From positions 13,490 through 28,975 of the forward strand of contig DGZL01000163.1 of NCBI GenBank assembly GCA_002398515.1: a stretch of DNA of 15,486 bases. Reading direction: 5' to 3'. The DNA comes from Firmicutes bacterium UBA4981. Its GTDB lineage: Bacteria > Bacillota > SHA-98 > UBA4971. The first letter of the stretch is position 1. Each line of letters begins with the position of its first letter. Of this stretch, positions 14,866-15,486 are shown one piece after another. The notes under the pieces were generated by a model. The model did not search any database and was not told the DNA's origin. It saw nothing but the letters and a program-made list of their open reading frames with translations. The translations under genes were made by a program, and so were the position numbers.

Positions 14866-14873
14866 TTTTATGA
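14844..14873 (-). promoter_or_regulatory. Candidate sigma-E promoter of the spoIIIA operon
   Basis: On the minus strand TCATAAA (14873-14867) and GAATACTTAT (14853-14844) resemble sigma-E -35 (ATA core) and -10 (ATAC core) elements. The ATA and ATAC cores are separated by 17 nt. spoIIIA is known to be a sigma-E operon in Bacillus subtilis. The match is partial, so this is a prediction from position and family knowledge. Confidence 0.4.
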
Positions 14874-14938
14874 CCTGAGGTTTTGAGGGTTCACCCGTTG
14901 CCCATATTCGTCCGGACTAAGAAACCATCATTGCCCTC

Positions 14939-14967
14939 TTGACTTCATGATGGCTATATTCTAATAT
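14939..14967 (+). promoter_or_regulatory. Sigma-A promoter of arsR
   Basis: TTGACT (14939-14944) and TAATAT (14962-14967) are 17 nt apart. Transcription should start near 14974, giving a leader of about 13 nt that contains the AAGGTG ribosome binding site. The ArsR-type palindrome covers the -10 box and part of the spacer. Confidence 0.6.
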
Positions 14968-14973
14968 AGCCAT
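14950..14973. promoter_or_regulatory. ArsR-family operator palindrome (11-2-11)
   Basis: ATGGCTATATT (14950-14960) and AATATAGCCAT (14963-14973) are perfect inverted repeats with a 2-nt centre. ArsR/SmtB repressors typically bind 12-2-12 palindromes with an AT-rich core over their own promoter. This site overlaps the -10 and the predicted start site of arsR, so metal-relieved autorepression is the likely arrangement. Confidence 0.7.
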
Positions 14974-14986
14974 GAAGGTGATAGTT

Positions 14987-15340
14987 ATGAGTAAAAGGAA
15001 GACTAGAAGACGCGTAACCGTGTTCAAAGCTCTCGCTAACGAGACCAGGTGTAGAATTATAGAAATTCTGGCTACCGAAGGCGAGAAGTGTGTTTGCCAA
15101 CTTGTAGACGAATTAGGCTTTGATCAGTCTACCATCTCCAGGCATTTAGGTGTACTCAGAAACGCTGATATTGTGTCATTTAGAAAAGAAGGGTTGAATG
15201 TTTGGTACAGCCTACATGCAACCTGTGCCTACCAGTTCATGAAGTGTATCGACCATATGTGCGAGTCTGAAAGAGCGCCCAATCTTGGTAGCTGTTGGCT
15301 AAAACAAGCAAGTGGCTCAATTCTATCGACTGAAAGGTGA
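14987..15340 (+). CDS. ArsR/SmtB family metal-responsive transcriptional repressor
   Basis: The 117-residue protein is a winged-helix repressor. The family signature FKALANETRCRIIEIL (13-28), the metal-site helix segment EKCVCQLVDELG (33-44), and the recognition helix DQSTISRHLGVLRNADIV (46-63) with the wing FRKEGLNVWYSL are clear. The CVC pair (35, 37) corresponds to the ELCVC thiol site of As(III)/Cd(II)/Pb(II) sensors. Further cysteines at 22, 80, 87, 92 and 103 could complete the site. ATG at 14987 has AAGGTG 6 nt upstream; an ATG five codons earlier overlaps that site. Its likely operator lies just upstream, and it is followed after 7 nt by a permease-like frame. The specific metal cannot be read from sequence alone. 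Confidence 0.88.
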   Translation: MSKRKTRRRVTVFKALANETRCRIIEILATEGEKCVCQLVDELGFDQSTISRHLGVLRNADIVSFRKEGLNVWYSLHATCAYQFMKCIDHMCESERAPNLGSCWLKQASGSILSTER

Positions 15341-15347
15341 GGCATTA

Positions 15348-15486
15348 GTGAAAGAACTAAAGACATTTCTCCTGATTGCAGCTGTGTTTCTCATCGTGTA
15401 TTTCGCACCTGTCGATAGTCCGAGGGTGCAATCTGCAATCCTAGGCCGCGTCGCGCATCCGCCGTTCGATCAGCCGCCGCCGTTCC
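15348..15486 (+). CDS. N-terminus of a permease (ArsP / SO_0444-like), cut by window edge
   Basis: A GTG at 15348, 5 nt after AGGTGAGG, opens a frame that stays open to the window end. The first segment is MKELKTFLLIAAVFLIVYFAP, one transmembrane helix, followed by VDSPRVQSAIL. This is the kind of N-terminus found in the multi-pass DUF318/SO_0444 permeases that often follow ArsR regulators and export arsenic or other heavy-metal compounds. From about 15441 the frame becomes Pro-rich (GRVAHPPFDQPPPF) and very GC-rich, which is not expected for this family. The family call rests on only about 30 residues and on context. Confidence 0.5.
   Translation, partial: MKELKTFLLIAAVFLIVYFAPVDSPRVQSAILGRVAHPPFDQPPPF

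Noticed and set aside
14825..14870. Intrinsic terminator on the plus strand (GC-rich stem followed by TTTTAT)
   Set aside because: No plus-strand gene lies upstream to terminate. The element fits better as part of the spoIIIAA control region.

Overview
The window looks like a chromosomal segment of an endospore-forming, Gram-positive (Firmicutes/Clostridia-type) bacterium. The evidence is a complete eight-gene spoIIIA operon, the conserved order spoIIIA - accB - accC - Asp23 family - nusB - xseA - xseB - ispA - dxs, strong AGGAGG-type ribosome binding sites, consensus sigma-A promoters and heavy use of GTG and TTG starts. Almost everything is on the minus strand. Only an ArsR regulator and the start of a permease, at the right end, are on the plus strand.

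Reading along minus-strand transcription, from right to left: spoIIIAA-AB-AC-AD-AE-AF-AG-AH (14822-9294) encode the channel between mother cell and forespore. accB and accC (9109-7254) encode the biotin carrier and biotin carboxylase of acetyl-CoA carboxylase, behind their own promoter. An Asp23/Gls24 module follows (Asp23 protein, AmaP anchor, DUF2273 membrane protein; 7207-5875) behind a near-consensus promoter. Then come nusB, xseA, xseB and ispA (5844-3115), tightly packed with abutting or overlapping ends.

The most notable element lies between ispA and the last two genes. About 620 nt without a credible ORF (roughly 3083-2460, minus strand) has the position, size, GNRA-capped hairpins and neighbours of an OLE RNA (Ornate Large Extremophilic RNA), one of the largest structured bacterial non-coding RNAs. 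It is followed at once by a 212-residue membrane protein that fits OapA, the OLE partner, and then by dxs, which runs off the left edge. This reproduces the isoprenoid-gene/OLE/OapA arrangement known in extremophilic and anaerobic Firmicutes. The RNA has its own promoter (TTGATG - 17 bp - TATAAT) overlapping the ispA stop codon. A perfect 11-bp helix joins its two ends, and the 3' arm of that helix can instead pair with the oapA ribosome binding site, which suggests that RNA folding and OapA translation may be coupled.

At the right end, spoIIIAA and arsR are transcribed divergently. The arsR promoter carries an 11-2-11 palindrome typical of ArsR/SmtB autoregulation, and the reading frame after arsR starts like a heavy-metal/arsenic-type permease. 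spoIIIAA has a perfect inverted repeat that contains its ribosome binding site and surrounds a possible sigma-E promoter. No tRNA, rRNA, CRISPR array, insertion sequence or phage gene was seen.
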